The notes under the pieces: generated by a model | What the model saw: only the letters and a program-made list of their open reading frames with translations | Databases searched by the model: none | What the model was told of the DNA's origin: nothing | Part shown: piece after piece, positions 34,087-42,839 of the stretch | How the letters are laid out: each line of letters opens with the position of its first letter | Position numbering within the stretch: position 1 is the stretch's first letter | Position numbers and translations under genes: made by a program | NCBI GenBank assembly: GCA_040901765.1 | Contig: JBBDYG010000106.1 | Span: 1-64,000 of the forward strand | Origin: JBBDYG01 sp040901765 | GTDB taxonomy: Bacteria; Planctomycetota; Planctomycetia; Pirellulales; Lacipirellulaceae | Length of the DNA stretch: 64,000 bases | Reading direction: 5' to 3'

Positions 34087-35463
34087 ATGATGACGCGTTG
34101 GCTTTTTTCACTGTTGATTGTCGCCGTATGCGCGGTCTCGCGGGCCATCGCCAGCGATCCGCCGAATGTGGTACTGATCATAACCGATGACCAGGCCTGG
34201 ACCGACTACGGGTTCATGGGGCATCAGCGGATTGAGACGCCGAACCTCGATCGGCTCGCGGCACGCAGCGCGGTATTCACACGGGGTTACGTTCCCACCG
34301 CTTTGTGCCGCCCTTCCCTGGCGACAATCGTTACGGGCCTGTATCCGCATCAGCACCGCATCTGCGGCAACGATCCTTCCCGCGCGCTCGCGCCGCCCAA
34401 CTCACCGCAGTATGCGGAGCTTCGTTCGCAGATGATCCGTCGTATAGACGATCTGCCAACGTTGCCCAAGTTGCTCGCGGAGCGCGGCTATCTAAGCCAT
34501 CAGTCGGGCAAGTGGTGGGAAGGTTCTTTCAAGCGGGGCGGCTTTACGCACGGGATGACGCGCGGCTTTCCCGAGGCCGGAGGCCGGCACGGCGACGATG
34601 GCCTGCGAATCGGACGCGAAGGAATGACGCCGATCTTTGAGTTCATCGACGATGCGACGAGTCAGCGCAAGCCGTTCTTCGTGTGGTACGCCCCGTTCCT
34701 GCCACATAAACCGCACAATCCGCCGGCGCGGCTCGTTGAAAAGTATCAGCGAATGGTCGATTCGCGCTTCGTCGCACGCTATTACGCGATGTGCGAGTGG
34801 TTCGACGAAACGTGCGGCGAGCTTCTAACTCACTTGGAACAGCAAGGAATCGCGGACAACACGTTGATCGTGTACATCGGCGACAACGGCTGGATCCAGA
34901 ACCGTACCGCTGCCGGATTCGCGCCGCGGTCGAAACTATCGCCGAATGAAGCGGGCATTCGCCAACCGATTTTACTAAGTTGGCCGGGGGTGATTCCGCC
35001 CGGACGGCGCGATGAGTTGGTGAGCAGCATCGATCTGGCCCCCACGATCCTGAGCGCGGCGGGGGCCACAATCCCCGATGGCCTGCCGGGCATCAACTTG
35101 CTCCCCGTCGTGCGCGATGGCAAGCCGTTGGGCCGCGACACTATTTTCGGAGAAGGCTACACACACGATGTTCCCGACCTCGACAACCCGGCAGAGTCGC
35201 TGCAATTCCGCTGGGCGATCGAGGGGCCGTGGAAGCTGCTGCTGACTTACGACAACGCGATTGATAAACGTGTCGTCGGCGATTCTGGCGTGGAAATGCG
35301 GCCGCAATTATTCGAGCTATCGAATGACCTGCACGAAACGAAGAACGTCGCCGCGCAGAATCCGGAGGTGGTCGCCCGCCTGGCAAAGAAGATTGCCGCC
35401 TGGTGGCCACTTGCCAGCCGCGACGCAATTACGCAGTGGACCGAGGCGCGGGAGGGGAAGTAG
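34087..35463 (+). CDS. Exported sulfatase with atypical CxPSL active-site motif
   Basis: This 458-residue sulfatase of the formylglycine type has a signal peptide (WLFSLLIVAVCAVSRAIAS). Metal-site residues are visible in IITDDQAW and YIGDNGWIQN, and PHKPHNPP is typical. The nucleophile motif is CRPSLATIVTG (Cys74): the position normally Arg in CxPxR is Leu. This subclass does occur among planctomycete sulfatases, but maturation by formylglycine-generating enzyme may differ. The substrate is unknown. It starts 16 bases after the second ExbD gene and ends 20 bases before tRNA-Arg. Confidence 0.88.
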   Translation: MMTRWLFSLLIVAVCAVSRAIASDPPNVVLIITDDQAWTDYGFMGHQRIETPNLDRLAARSAVFTRGYVPTALCRPSLATIVTGLYPHQHRICGNDPSRALAPPNSPQYAELRSQMIRRIDDLPTLPKLLAERGYLSHQSGKWWEGSFKRGGFTHGMTRGFPEAGGRHGDDGLRIGREGMTPIFEFIDDATSQRKPFFVWYAPFLPHKPHNPPARLVEKYQRMVDSRFVARYYAMCEWFDETCGELLTHLEQQGIADNTLIVYIGDNGWIQNRTAAGFAPRSKLSPNEAGIRQPILLSWPGVIPPGRRDELVSSIDLAPTILSAAGATIPDGLPGINLLPVVRDGKPLGRDTIFGEGYTHDVPDLDNPAESLQFRWAIEGPWKLLLTYDNAIDKRVVGDSGVEMRPQLFELSNDLHETKNVAAQNPEVVARLAKKIAAWWPLASRDAITQWTEAREGK

Positions 35464-35483
35464 AATGGTCCAGAAGTTTATCC

Positions 35484-35557
35484 GCGCCCGTAGCTCAGCT
35501 GGATAGAGCAGCGGATTTCTAATCCGCAGGCCGCAGGTTCGAGTCCTGCCGGGCGTA
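35484..35557 (+). tRNA. tRNA-Arg (anticodon TCT)
   Basis: The 74-base cloverleaf has acceptor arms GCGCCCG / CGGGCGT, an anticodon stem GCGGA / TCCGC with loop TTTCTAA (anticodon TCT, reading AGA) and a T arm GCAGG-TTCGAGT-CCTGC. The discriminator is A and the CCA end is not encoded. A T-rich stretch follows. The first pair is G-T, acceptable. The foreign-looking protein gene that follows suggests that this tRNA marks an insertion hotspot. Confidence 0.97.
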
Positions 35558-35716
35558 CTTTTTAAAATCCCGGCTTCGAGGGTCACTGGCAGATTCTTCC
35601 AAGCCGCAAAGCAAGCGGTTTGCATAGATGTCTCAACTATCGCTTTAGTTTGAGAGCACGTTCCGCGTAGAGTGGGACGCACTGGTTTTTTAAAGTTCGC
35701 GATCGCGGAGCGACTG

Positions 35717-36664
35717 ATGACTCTAATTCTTGCCATGCGAACCCCGGCGTGGTGCGCAATCGCTTCGGACCGGATGCTGTCGGAGCCAGGAGGACGTACT
35801 CGCAAGGTCAATGCCGTCAAAATAGTGCAGTACTTCAACGACATGATATTTGGCTATACCGGTATCGCCAGGATGATGAATCCACAGGGGCGAGTGATTG
35901 ATACTGCGTTATTTCTGTCGGAGGTACTCTCATGCGTTGGACCGCGATCTGTGACCAAGGCACTGGAGGCAGTTCAAGCTAATGCAAAGCAATCTCTTGA
36001 TCGGCTGTACAAGGCACATCCTAGTTTGCCGAATCAACCGCTGGCATTTTTGGGTGTAGGATGGGAGCGAGATGAGAATGATAGCTCTCAAATCAGCGGT
36101 TCTTTTGCGGCAACAATAAGCAATTTTGTGTCGGCTGATGGAACAAGCTTAGACCAGAGCAATCCGAGCAGTGACTTCTACACAATAATTGAGCGCGTTC
36201 CGCCGAGGCCACCTGAAATCGGATCCGATAAGGATTTTTTCAGCCTCTCCAGGATTGGTTGTCAGCAGTCCGCCGAAGAAATACAAACGCTGGTTGAAAA
36301 CACCCTTAAGTCGTTAGATGCGCGGGCCGCAGGGATCGATATCGTTGATCTGATGAAGCAGTCAATCCGCGCAACGTCAAAGCGGTTGAAGAATAAGTAC
36401 GTAGGTGCGGACGTACTTGCGGCAATTCTGCCTAAAAGTGCTCCGCTGGCGGACTATGTCGCGTCCATTGGGCCGCAAGGGAAGGTGGGTGTGTTCTTCA
36501 ATAATTTCCCGCCAGGTACCGAATTCACTACTAGCTATGACGAATGCCCAACCTTCTTCAGGTTTCACCCCGGACGCGATGACGCGGTCTATCATGCCCC
36601 TCATGTGGTAGCGACTCACTTCGCAAATTTTGGATGTTTGGTCACCGCCTGGCTTTGCGTTTGA
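35717..36664 (+). CDS. Proteasome-like (Ntn-hydrolase) protein, probable 3' frameshift
   Basis: The opening MTLILAMRTPAWCAIASDRML matches the N-terminal strand pattern of proteasome beta/HslV-type Ntn proteins, in which Thr after Met would become the nucleophile and SDR stands for the conserved Asp region. The rest (FLGVGWERDENDSS, LAAILPKSAPLADYV) is not familiar. Base composition is clearly more AT-rich than its neighbours, and it lies directly after tRNA-Arg, so horizontal gain is likely. The annotated stop follows an odd C-terminus (CLVTAWLCV). In the next frame a better tail runs to 36764, implying an extra T in the run at 36628-36631. Confidence 0.6.
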   Translation: MTLILAMRTPAWCAIASDRMLSEPGGRTRKVNAVKIVQYFNDMIFGYTGIARMMNPQGRVIDTALFLSEVLSCVGPRSVTKALEAVQANAKQSLDRLYKAHPSLPNQPLAFLGVGWERDENDSSQISGSFAATISNFVSADGTSLDQSNPSSDFYTIIERVPPRPPEIGSDKDFFSLSRIGCQQSAEEIQTLVENTLKSLDARAAGIDIVDLMKQSIRATSKRLKNKYVGADVLAAILPKSAPLADYVASIGPQGKVGVFFNNFPPGTEFTTSYDECPTFFRFHPGRDDAVYHAPHVVATHFANFGCLVTAWLCV

Positions 36665-36760
36665 CCTCGAGGGGCGCGTCAAACTTGATAACGGCGGGCA
36701 TGTTGTCGTGCTCGCCGGGGCAGAAATTACTCGAAAGGGAACGAAGCGATCAGGACGCCG

Positions 36761-36982
36761 CTAGCCGTAAAGCAGGCCGTCATCCGTAGCTTGCAGTTTT
36801 CCGTCTACTTGGCCCTGCGGATCATCGTGCTTTCCGCGCAGGAAGCCCCAAACCTGTTTGTGTACGGCTTCGTCCACGATGATTAAGTCGCATTCGACCG
36901 GCAGCGTGTAGATACAACGCTCGCGTTTGCCCTTGTCAGCGCGGAACACTTCGATCGCGATTTCCTGAACTGATTTGTTCAC
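36761..36982 (-). CDS. Small hypothetical protein
   Basis: A 73-residue protein with a GTG start at 36982. It has alternating strand-like segments (ECDLIIVDEAVHKQVWGFL) and no motif I can name. Its stop overlaps the end of the frameshifted tail of the Ntn gene by four bases, giving a tight convergent pair that argues for both being real. The function is unknown. Confidence 0.45.
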   Translation of the reverse strand: MNKSVQEIAIEVFRADKGKRERCIYTLPVECDLIIVDEAVHKQVWGFLRGKHDDPQGQVDGKLQATDDGLLYG

Positions 36983-37283
36983 ATCCCGCCCCGTATCGGT
37001 GAGTTAGTTCTGACGGGTCCTGTTCGCCTGCTTCTTGTAGCCGCCTTGGGTGCCTATTCAACGACAGCCGCCCGTCATTCGCCCGGCGGGTTGCAAGCCG
37101 CACCGGACGCAATCTCTTAAATTGTCAAAGAGCCGAATTCGTCCCGAGCAGACCCAAACACATTGCCAATCCGCTGGGATTCTCGGCCGCCTGCCGTGCC
37201 GGCCCACTGTCTGCTGTTTTTAGGCAATGCGATTTTGCCAGTCTCGTAGTCCCGCGATCGTGAGGCCGGCCAACTGCTGCCAG
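36983..37283. other. Intergenic, no gene seen
   Basis: I see no open frame with coding character and no clear repeat family in this stretch between two small minus-strand genes. It may contain the promoter of the 73-residue gene. Confidence 0.4.
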
Positions 37284-37430
37284 CTACTCACCCCACAGCG
37301 CCCACAGCAGAATCGCCGAAACGGTGCCGTCCATGGTTGGCTCGTTCGTCGAGTAGTATTGAAAGTCGTCGTGATAGACGGCCCGGTCGTCCTGAAACAC
37401 CCCGAGCGGGTGGGGTTCGGTTATCGTCAT
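37284..37430 (-). CDS. Very small hypothetical (48 aa) downstream of the caspase-like gene
   Basis: Translates as MTITEPHPLGVFQDDRAVYH followed by 28 more residues ending in SAILLWALWGE. Its ATG lies 23 bases after the protease stop, on the same strand. High G/C at third codon positions fits real coding use here. It may be the last gene of the kinase-protease operon. There is no signal peptide. Confidence 0.4.
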   Translation of the reverse strand: MTITEPHPLGVFQDDRAVYHDDFQYYSTNEPTMDGTVSAILLWALWGE

Positions 37431-37453
37431 CGTTAGAACGCAGCCCGCATCGG

Positions 37454-39076
37454 CTATTTTCCTTCGCCGCTGATTGCGGCCGGTTCGGTTTGGGCACTAG
37501 TTTCGGGCGATGGCTGCGGGGCGAGGGTTCCGTCTTCGAGCGCCCGAAGCTTATCGTAGCGGGCGACGATCTCCTCGGGAGCAACGTGCGGCAAATTGGT
37601 CGCCAATGCAACGTTTTCCGCCGTTCGCAACAGCCGCTCGACCTTCGCTTCCTGCCGCAATAGGTCGAGTTGCTCGTCGGTCCGTTTGTCTTCGCGCTCG
37701 CGGGCCTTGAGCAGTGCGGCGTAAGAGCTCATCTCCTCGACTCGTTTCACAAACTCGTCGGCCCGCTCGCTGGTGAGTTCCATCGCCACGGGCGAATAGC
37801 GGGCCTTCAGTTCGGGCCACACTTCGTACACGTCGTTCTGCACCCGCGTCAGCGCCTGCCGCGCGCCGCGCTTCGCTTGCGCCACTTTGCCGTCGGCGGT
37901 ATCGCTTTCTTCCTTCAAGCGTTTCAGTTTCTCGCGGGCGGCTTCGATGGTGACCGGCTCTTCCAACTGGAGCTTCTTCGACAAACCTTCGAGAATCGCT
38001 CGCTCCTCGGGCCGCGCGTTCTCCGTGAACGTTGTTAGCGAACCGGCAAGCTCCAACAGCGCCGGCTGGCTGGCGGCAGCTTTATCCTTCGCCGATTCCG
38101 CGTTCTTCGTGCCCAGCTCGCTGTACTTCCGCAACAATTCGTCGCTCGTGCGAACGGGTACATCCACCGTGTCGCTCTCGATGACCGCGTAGGCATGCGC
38201 CTCGGCAAACGAGACCGTGCCGTTTTGATCGTAGTCGGCGGTGTCGATCGTTTCGCCCGTGCGGCTCCGGCCGCCGAGCGCCGACCAGAAAAAGGTGCTG
38301 TATTCCTGGTAGTCGGCTTCATCCACGTCAGGCGTGCAGCCGGCCGCGCCGCGGTCGTGGACCTGCGCGAAGAACCCGCACCGGGCGTGGGGTGCGAGGC
38401 CCAAGTCGGCGTCGGCCTCGTGAAAAATCGTGTGCGCGAACCCACCCGCGTAGCACTGCACCATCACGAGCACGACCGTCACTTCTGGAGACAAGCGATC
38501 GAGCCACCCGGCAAATTCGCTGGCCGCCACCGTCTCGCTCTCCCAAAAATAAAGCGACGTGTCGTATTTGTTCGTTTCGGACTTTTCTTCGTCGCGATTC
38601 TTCGCGGGCGATTTCGCCTTACCGCCGTGGGCGGTGGCATACACGATCAGCCGATCGCCGGCCTGCAATTCCTTGGCGAGCCTGCGCATCCGCCGCCGCA
38701 CCAGTTGCGGGTCCGACGGACCCTCTACGTTGGGAAGCTGATGGTTGCGATACAGCAAGTCCATCGATTCTTCGTCACCAAGAACCTCGGCCATCATTCG
38801 CCGCGCGGGTGGGCAGGTTACACGAAATTTCGACGCCCGATATTGCAGGTCGCGGGCTTCATCCGAGCCATCGGCGAAGTAGAGTTCATACGCTGGTTTA
38901 TCGAGCCGCTGCGCGGCCAGTACCTGCTGCTGCAACAGCACGTTCCGCTCGAGCGAGACTTGATTGTTGTCGGGCCGCGGCCCGCCACCGATGGTGAGAA
39001 AGTGATCCTTCGCGGTTGCCGACGACGCGGCCAACCAAATGCAGAATAAACCGCTGCCAACAAGAAACCGGCCCAT
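37454..39076 (-). CDS. Exported caspase-like (clan CD) protease with EF-hand
   Basis: This 540-residue protein has a signal peptide (MGRFLVGSGLFCIWLAASSA). The His-Cys dyad of clan CD proteases (caspase, legumain) is visible: His150 in YATAHGG and Cys208 in VMVQCYAGGF, with QCYAGG closest to the legumain/C13 pattern. A textbook EF-hand loop follows at 281-292 (DYDQNGTVSFAE), suggesting calcium control. The C-terminal 220 residues are charged helices, probably coiled coil. The kinase gene lies 52 bases upstream on the same strand. Substrates are unknown; the combination of signal peptide, dyad and EF-hand is unusual. Confidence 0.8.
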   Translation of the reverse strand: MGRFLVGSGLFCIWLAASSATAKDHFLTIGGGPRPDNNQVSLERNVLLQQQVLAAQRLDKPAYELYFADGSDEARDLQYRASKFRVTCPPARRMMAEVLGDEESMDLLYRNHQLPNVEGPSDPQLVRRRMRRLAKELQAGDRLIVYATAHGGKAKSPAKNRDEEKSETNKYDTSLYFWESETVAASEFAGWLDRLSPEVTVVLVMVQCYAGGFAHTIFHEADADLGLAPHARCGFFAQVHDRGAAGCTPDVDEADYQEYSTFFWSALGGRSRTGETIDTADYDQNGTVSFAEAHAYAVIESDTVDVPVRTSDELLRKYSELGTKNAESAKDKAAASQPALLELAGSLTTFTENARPEERAILEGLSKKLQLEEPVTIEAAREKLKRLKEESDTADGKVAQAKRGARQALTRVQNDVYEVWPELKARYSPVAMELTSERADEFVKRVEEMSSYAALLKAREREDKRTDEQLDLLRQEAKVERLLRTAENVALATNLPHVAPEEIVARYDKLRALEDGTLAPQPSPETSAQTEPAAISGEGK

Positions 39077-39128
39077 GAAGGCTCCTCGTGTAGCTGACCC
39101 CGCGTTGAATCTTCACGCTGGTTCGCGA

Positions 39129-40238
39129 TCAATATAGTTCTTCGAGCCACACCCGCAGCTCGTTTTCGTACTCGCTCGCCAAATCGCCGCGGACCAGCGT
39201 GCGTTGAAACTCGGCGAGGCCCTCGCTGCCCGAGTCGGCCTGTTCGGCGCTGGCGTAGCGGAGCAAGGGGTCGGGCGCGGTCAGGCGGCGGCAAATGGTC
39301 ATCAGCAAATCGCTGTGCGTGACCTCGGGCGGCAGAATCTTGTGGAGCCGTTGGGGCAGCGTCCGCTTCGCTTCGAGCAGGCTGCCAAACTCCTTGATCC
39401 CCGCGAACAGCGGCCGGCCCGCCAGCAACTCGATGAGCACGTAACCCAAACTGGCGAGATCGGAGCGGGGCGTGTACTCCTCCCGCTCGAGCATCTCCGG
39501 AGCGGAATACTGCGGAGTGCAAGTGCGCGTTTGCGGCACGTGGTTGAGGTCCACCGCTGACCCGATGTCGATCAGCTTCGCGTTGCCGGTGCGCTTGACC
39601 ATGATGTTCGAAGGCTTGATGTCGCCATGCACGATTTCTTCTCGATGCAGTGCCGCCAGGCCGGCCAAGCATTCGCGCACGATGGCGACCGCCATGCCGG
39701 GCTTCAGCCGCGGCCGTACTGGTCCGGCGGTGACGATCACGTTATTGATATAGTCCCACCGCCGATTGCTGACCCGTTCGCGGGCACGCTGTAGCATCGA
39801 CGGCGTCAACAGGATGTCGAGGTCGTAGCCGTCGATCCATTCCATTTCGAGAATGCGTACCCGGTCGCGCTCGATAAAGTTCTGCACGTCGAGCAGGTTA
39901 TCGTGTTGAATTTGTGCGACACGACAACTCACGTGGGCAATGCGGCGCATCGCGTCGGCGTAATGCCGCTCGTCGAGATACCGCTCGGGCGAAAAGAACT
40001 TGAGCGCCACGGGAAGCGTGAAACTGTCGGAGCCGCGCCGCTCGCTCAAATAAACGCAACCCTGACCGCCGGTGCCGAGCAGGCGGCCGAAGCGGAGGTG
40101 CCCCGTCCAGGCGAAGCGTTCGCGATCGAGCAGGGTATTATAGCTCTTGAGCAGCTCGTTGGCCTGCTCCAAGGAGCGCTGCTGGCCGCCCAACGTAAAC
40201 GTGCGAGTCTCTCGCAGGAGAGTGGTGGACATCGTCAT
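39129..40238 (-). CDS. Serine/threonine protein kinase, soluble
   Basis: This 369-residue Hanks-type kinase has a Gly loop LLGTGGQGCVY (about 55-60), the ATP Lys in VALKFF (about 80), a catalytic loop VHGDIKPSN (HGD in place of HRD) and DIG in place of DFG (KLIDIGSAV), then YSAPEML. HGD and DIG variants occur in active bacterial kinases, but lower activity is possible. There is no membrane helix and no sensor domain, unlike most planctomycete kinases. The start is ATG at 40238 after GGAGA. It heads the operon with the caspase-like gene. Confidence 0.9.
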   Translation of the reverse strand: MTMSTTLLRETRTFTLGGQQRSLEQANELLKSYNTLLDRERFAWTGHLRFGRLLGTGGQGCVYLSERRGSDSFTLPVALKFFSPERYLDERHYADAMRRIAHVSCRVAQIQHDNLLDVQNFIERDRVRILEMEWIDGYDLDILLTPSMLQRARERVSNRRWDYINNVIVTAGPVRPRLKPGMAVAIVRECLAGLAALHREEIVHGDIKPSNIMVKRTGNAKLIDIGSAVDLNHVPQTRTCTPQYSAPEMLEREEYTPRSDLASLGYVLIELLAGRPLFAGIKEFGSLLEAKRTLPQRLHKILPPEVTHSDLLMTICRRLTAPDPLLRYASAEQADSGSEGLAEFQRTLVRGDLASEYENELRVWLEELY

Positions 40239-40352
40239 TGCGAATCTCCGCGCCGCCCGGGCACCCAAGCTCGTCGCGATCGTCGATGCAAAGTCATCAA
40301 AGGCGCAAACCCTGATTGTAAGGCGGAAATGGAGTCGCGGTCCAGAAGCGGA

Positions 40353-40457
40353 AGGGGTCAGGATTCAGGATGCAGGGGTCAGGGAAAGAACAGGCGGCGA
40401 AGCCGCACTTGCATTTCCCTGACCCCTGACCCCTGACCCCTGAATCCTGACCCCTCT
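40353..40457. repeat. Inverted repeat, GGGGTCAGGATTCAGGATGC family (best copy)
   Basis: The arms GGGGTCAGGATTCAGG and CCTGAATCCTGACCCC are perfect, and the right side carries three extra CCCCTGA units. The centre has GCGGCGAAGCCGC. It separates the kinase operon from the hydroxyacid dehydrogenase gene. Confidence 0.8.
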
Positions 40458-40467
40458 CCAGAGCCTG

Positions 40468-41439
40468 CTATCGCAGCTCTTCGGGTATCGGAAATCCAAG
40501 CCGTTTGTCGACAAGATTCCGCAGCGGCTGGCCGGTTTGATAGCGTCGCAGATTGTCGCAGAAGAAATCGGTCATGTCATCAATTCGACTCGCCGCCTGT
40601 CCGCCGACGTGGGGTGTGAGAATCACGTTGGGTAAATCCCACAGCTCGCTCGATTCGGGCAGCGGCTCGGGATCGGTCACGTCGAGGCCCGCGCCTGCCA
40701 GGTGGCCCGACGTAAGTGCCGCGACCAGGTCGCGCTCGACGACCAGCGGGCCGCGGGCCATGTTCACCAAAAACGCGCCTTGAGGAAGCATCGCCAGCCG
40801 GCGGGCATCGATCATGTGTCGCGTAACTTCGTTGAGCGGTGCGCAAAGAAATAGGATATCGACCCGCGGCAGCATATCATCGAGCTCATCCGCCGGTAAA
40901 AGCTCCGCGACGTGCGCGGGCTTGTTGATGGGAAACCAGTCGGTCGCGAGAATTGTCGTGCGAAAGCCGCTGAGCACCTCGGCCAGCCGGCGGCCATTGC
41001 CGCCCAGGCCAACAATGCCGACCGTCGCGCCGTGGAGATCGCGCGTCGGACGGCGGATGAATTCCTTCTTCGATTGGGCGCGAAGAAACGTCGGCAGACT
41101 CCGCAATAATCCCAGCGCCAGCGCCAGACTGTGATCGGACGTCTGATTGGCCAGCACGCCCGAGGCGCTGGTCACGATGATATCCGAATCGACCACGGGC
41201 GGCACCAGGCAATGGTCCATTCCCGCAGCCGAGGATTGAATCCACCGCAGTCGGCCACGCCGGACGACTTCGTCCCACGGCACGGGTACCTTCGCATGAC
41301 CGCAATAAATGTCCGCCTCGGATAGTTCCTGGGCGATGCGCTCCTGTCCAGCCTCGACGATTTCCGCTTCCGGGGCAGCGGCGGCAATCTGCGCGACGTG
41401 TTTGGGTTCGACCGGATAACAAAGGACGATGCGGGGCAT
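40468..41439 (-). CDS. D-2-hydroxyacid dehydrogenase
   Basis: This 323-residue NAD-dependent dehydrogenase of the D-isomer family has the Rossmann motif VGIVGLGGNGRRLAEVL. The catalytic set is present: Arg in VNMARGPLV, Glu in DPEPLPESSELW and His in LTPHVGG. Such enzymes reduce 2-oxoacids, for example in glyoxylate, hydroxypyruvate or phosphoglycerate metabolism; the N-terminal substrate domain does not settle the choice. It stands alone between two repeats. No signal peptide is present. Confidence 0.92.
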   Translation of the reverse strand: MPRIVLCYPVEPKHVAQIAAAAPEAEIVEAGQERIAQELSEADIYCGHAKVPVPWDEVVRRGRLRWIQSSAAGMDHCLVPPVVDSDIIVTSASGVLANQTSDHSLALALGLLRSLPTFLRAQSKKEFIRRPTRDLHGATVGIVGLGGNGRRLAEVLSGFRTTILATDWFPINKPAHVAELLPADELDDMLPRVDILFLCAPLNEVTRHMIDARRLAMLPQGAFLVNMARGPLVVERDLVAALTSGHLAGAGLDVTDPEPLPESSELWDLPNVILTPHVGGQAASRIDDMTDFFCDNLRRYQTGQPLRNLVDKRLGFPIPEELR

Positions 41440-41499
41440 GATGGAGCCTGTGTTGGAGGGCCTGCACTTTTAAGGGGCTGGCATAAACCAGCTTGATTT

Positions 41500-41573
41500 G
41501 GCTGTCGGCTGTCGGCTATCTGCCAGAAAAACCCCCAGCCAACTTCTGGCCGAGAGCCGACAGCCGATAGCCC
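41500..41573. repeat. Inverted repeat GGCTGTCGGCTGTCGGCTATC...GATAGCC
   Basis: The arms GGCTGTCGGCTATCTGCCAGAA and TTCTGGCCGAGAGCCGACAGCC match the copy at 32929-33012. It lies upstream of the hydroxyacid dehydrogenase gene. Confidence 0.75.
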
Positions 41574-41731
41574 GCGCAGGGCACGGTTGGCATTTCCCAG
41601 AAAATCAGCATAGAATGAACACAAGTCAAGAGCAGGGCGCGGGTTGCGGCAGTGTAAGCCAGCCAGTTTCCGACCCGGCGCCCGTCGGCTGCTCTCCCAC
41701 CTGATAGTGATTCACGGGCAGGCATCCTTCC

Positions 41732-42799
41732 ATGGAAGATCATCGCTTAACTGGCGGCGTGCGAATCGGCGTACTCGGCGTGACGATGCTCGTCGTGCTG
41801 CGGATGTGCATTGGCGCCCATTTCTTCAGCGAAGGAACCAAAAAGCTGGAGCCAGGCTTCAGTTCGGCCGGGTTCTTGCAAGGCGCCAAGGGACCGCTGG
41901 CTCCGTACTTCCGGTCGTTCGCTCCGACGTTTCACGAATGGGACCAATTGCTGGCGGTGCCCCGTCAATCGCCCGAGTACGTGAGTCGTTCATTGCCGAA
42001 GGCTCCCGAGTTGCCGGAAGAATTGCTCGAACCGCAGCGCGAGGAAATCCGGCTACCCGCCGACAGCCCGGCGGCCGCCTGGGGCAACCGGGTGCTCCAC
42101 GATTGGGAGCAGACCCTCGAAAAGTTTGCAAAAACGCCGGGCCTTAGCGAGGAGCAGCAGAAGCAAGCCGAGGCGGCGTTTCTCGCCGTGGCTGGAGAGC
42201 TCAAGGATTACTTGGCCGAAGTGGGCGGGGAAATCTCCGAATATCAGCACGAGTTATGGCGGCTCGCCCAGTGGGAAGCTGAGGAAGCCAGCGGCGAACT
42301 TCCGTTCCTCGACAGCCGTATCGCTGTGAAGCGGGCGGAAACCAGCGGCACTCCCCGGCAATGGGCCAATACCGTCGAGCAGATGGAAATTCGCTTCGCA
42401 AGCGATCTGCGCGACCTGCTGACCGAAGAACAGCAAGACAGCGCCCTGGCGATGAAGCACGTGAACTCGACGCTCCAGCCGAGTTCGTGGCTTTCGCTCG
42501 TCGATCGTTCAGTCACGGTGCTGACGATTGGCGCCGGCTTGTGCCTGTTGTTCGGATTTTTTACGCGACTGGGGGCGCTGGCGGCGGCGGCGTTTCTACT
42601 GTCGGTAATGGCCACGCAGCCCCCCTGGGTGCCGGGCGTCGATGCCACTTATTTTTGGTATCAGCTTGTGGAATTTACTGCCCTGCTCACACTAGCCGCC
42701 GTAGGTGCCGGCCGCTGGGCTGGCATTGACGCGATTATTCACGGACTATGGAACGGGTGCTGCCGCAGCACGCAGAAGCCGCCGGTTACGCCGGCCTAA
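41732..42799 (+). CDS. DoxX family membrane protein with large soluble insert
   Basis: This 355-residue membrane protein has a first helix (VLGVTMLVVLRMCIGAHFFSEGTKKL) with the DoxX-type FSEGTxKL motif. A long soluble helical region follows (about residues 50-240), then three further helices (VLTIGAGLCLLFGFFTRLGAL onward). DoxX proteins are linked to quinone-dependent redox functions. The extended soluble insert is larger than in typical 130-residue DoxX. It is followed after 40 bases by the Gfo/Idh/MocA gene, so they are likely one operon. Confidence 0.82.
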   Translation: MEDHRLTGGVRIGVLGVTMLVVLRMCIGAHFFSEGTKKLEPGFSSAGFLQGAKGPLAPYFRSFAPTFHEWDQLLAVPRQSPEYVSRSLPKAPELPEELLEPQREEIRLPADSPAAAWGNRVLHDWEQTLEKFAKTPGLSEEQQKQAEAAFLAVAGELKDYLAEVGGEISEYQHELWRLAQWEAEEASGELPFLDSRIAVKRAETSGTPRQWANTVEQMEIRFASDLRDLLTEEQQDSALAMKHVNSTLQPSSWLSLVDRSVTVLTIGAGLCLLFGFFTRLGALAAAAFLLSVMATQPPWVPGVDATYFWYQLVEFTALLTLAAVGAGRWAGIDAIIHGLWNGCCRSTQKPPVTPA

Positions 42800-42839
42800 T
42801 TCAGAAAAAAGACACCTCCCCGCGGGACGAGATATTGCC

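Noticed and set aside
35484..35716. A prophage or island attachment site duplicating the tRNA-Arg 3' end
   Set aside because: T-rich stretches follow both the tRNA and the sequence near 35690, but the similarity is too short and no integrase is nearby.
37227..37436. A 69-codon plus-strand frame downstream of the Ntn gene
   Set aside because: The minus strand in the same place encodes a better 48-residue peptide coupled to the protease gene; the plus frame looks like its shadow.
38195..39049. A 284-codon plus-strand frame opposite the caspase-like gene
   Set aside because: The composition is Arg/Ala-rich without motifs, and the opposite strand has a signal peptide, dyad and EF-hand.
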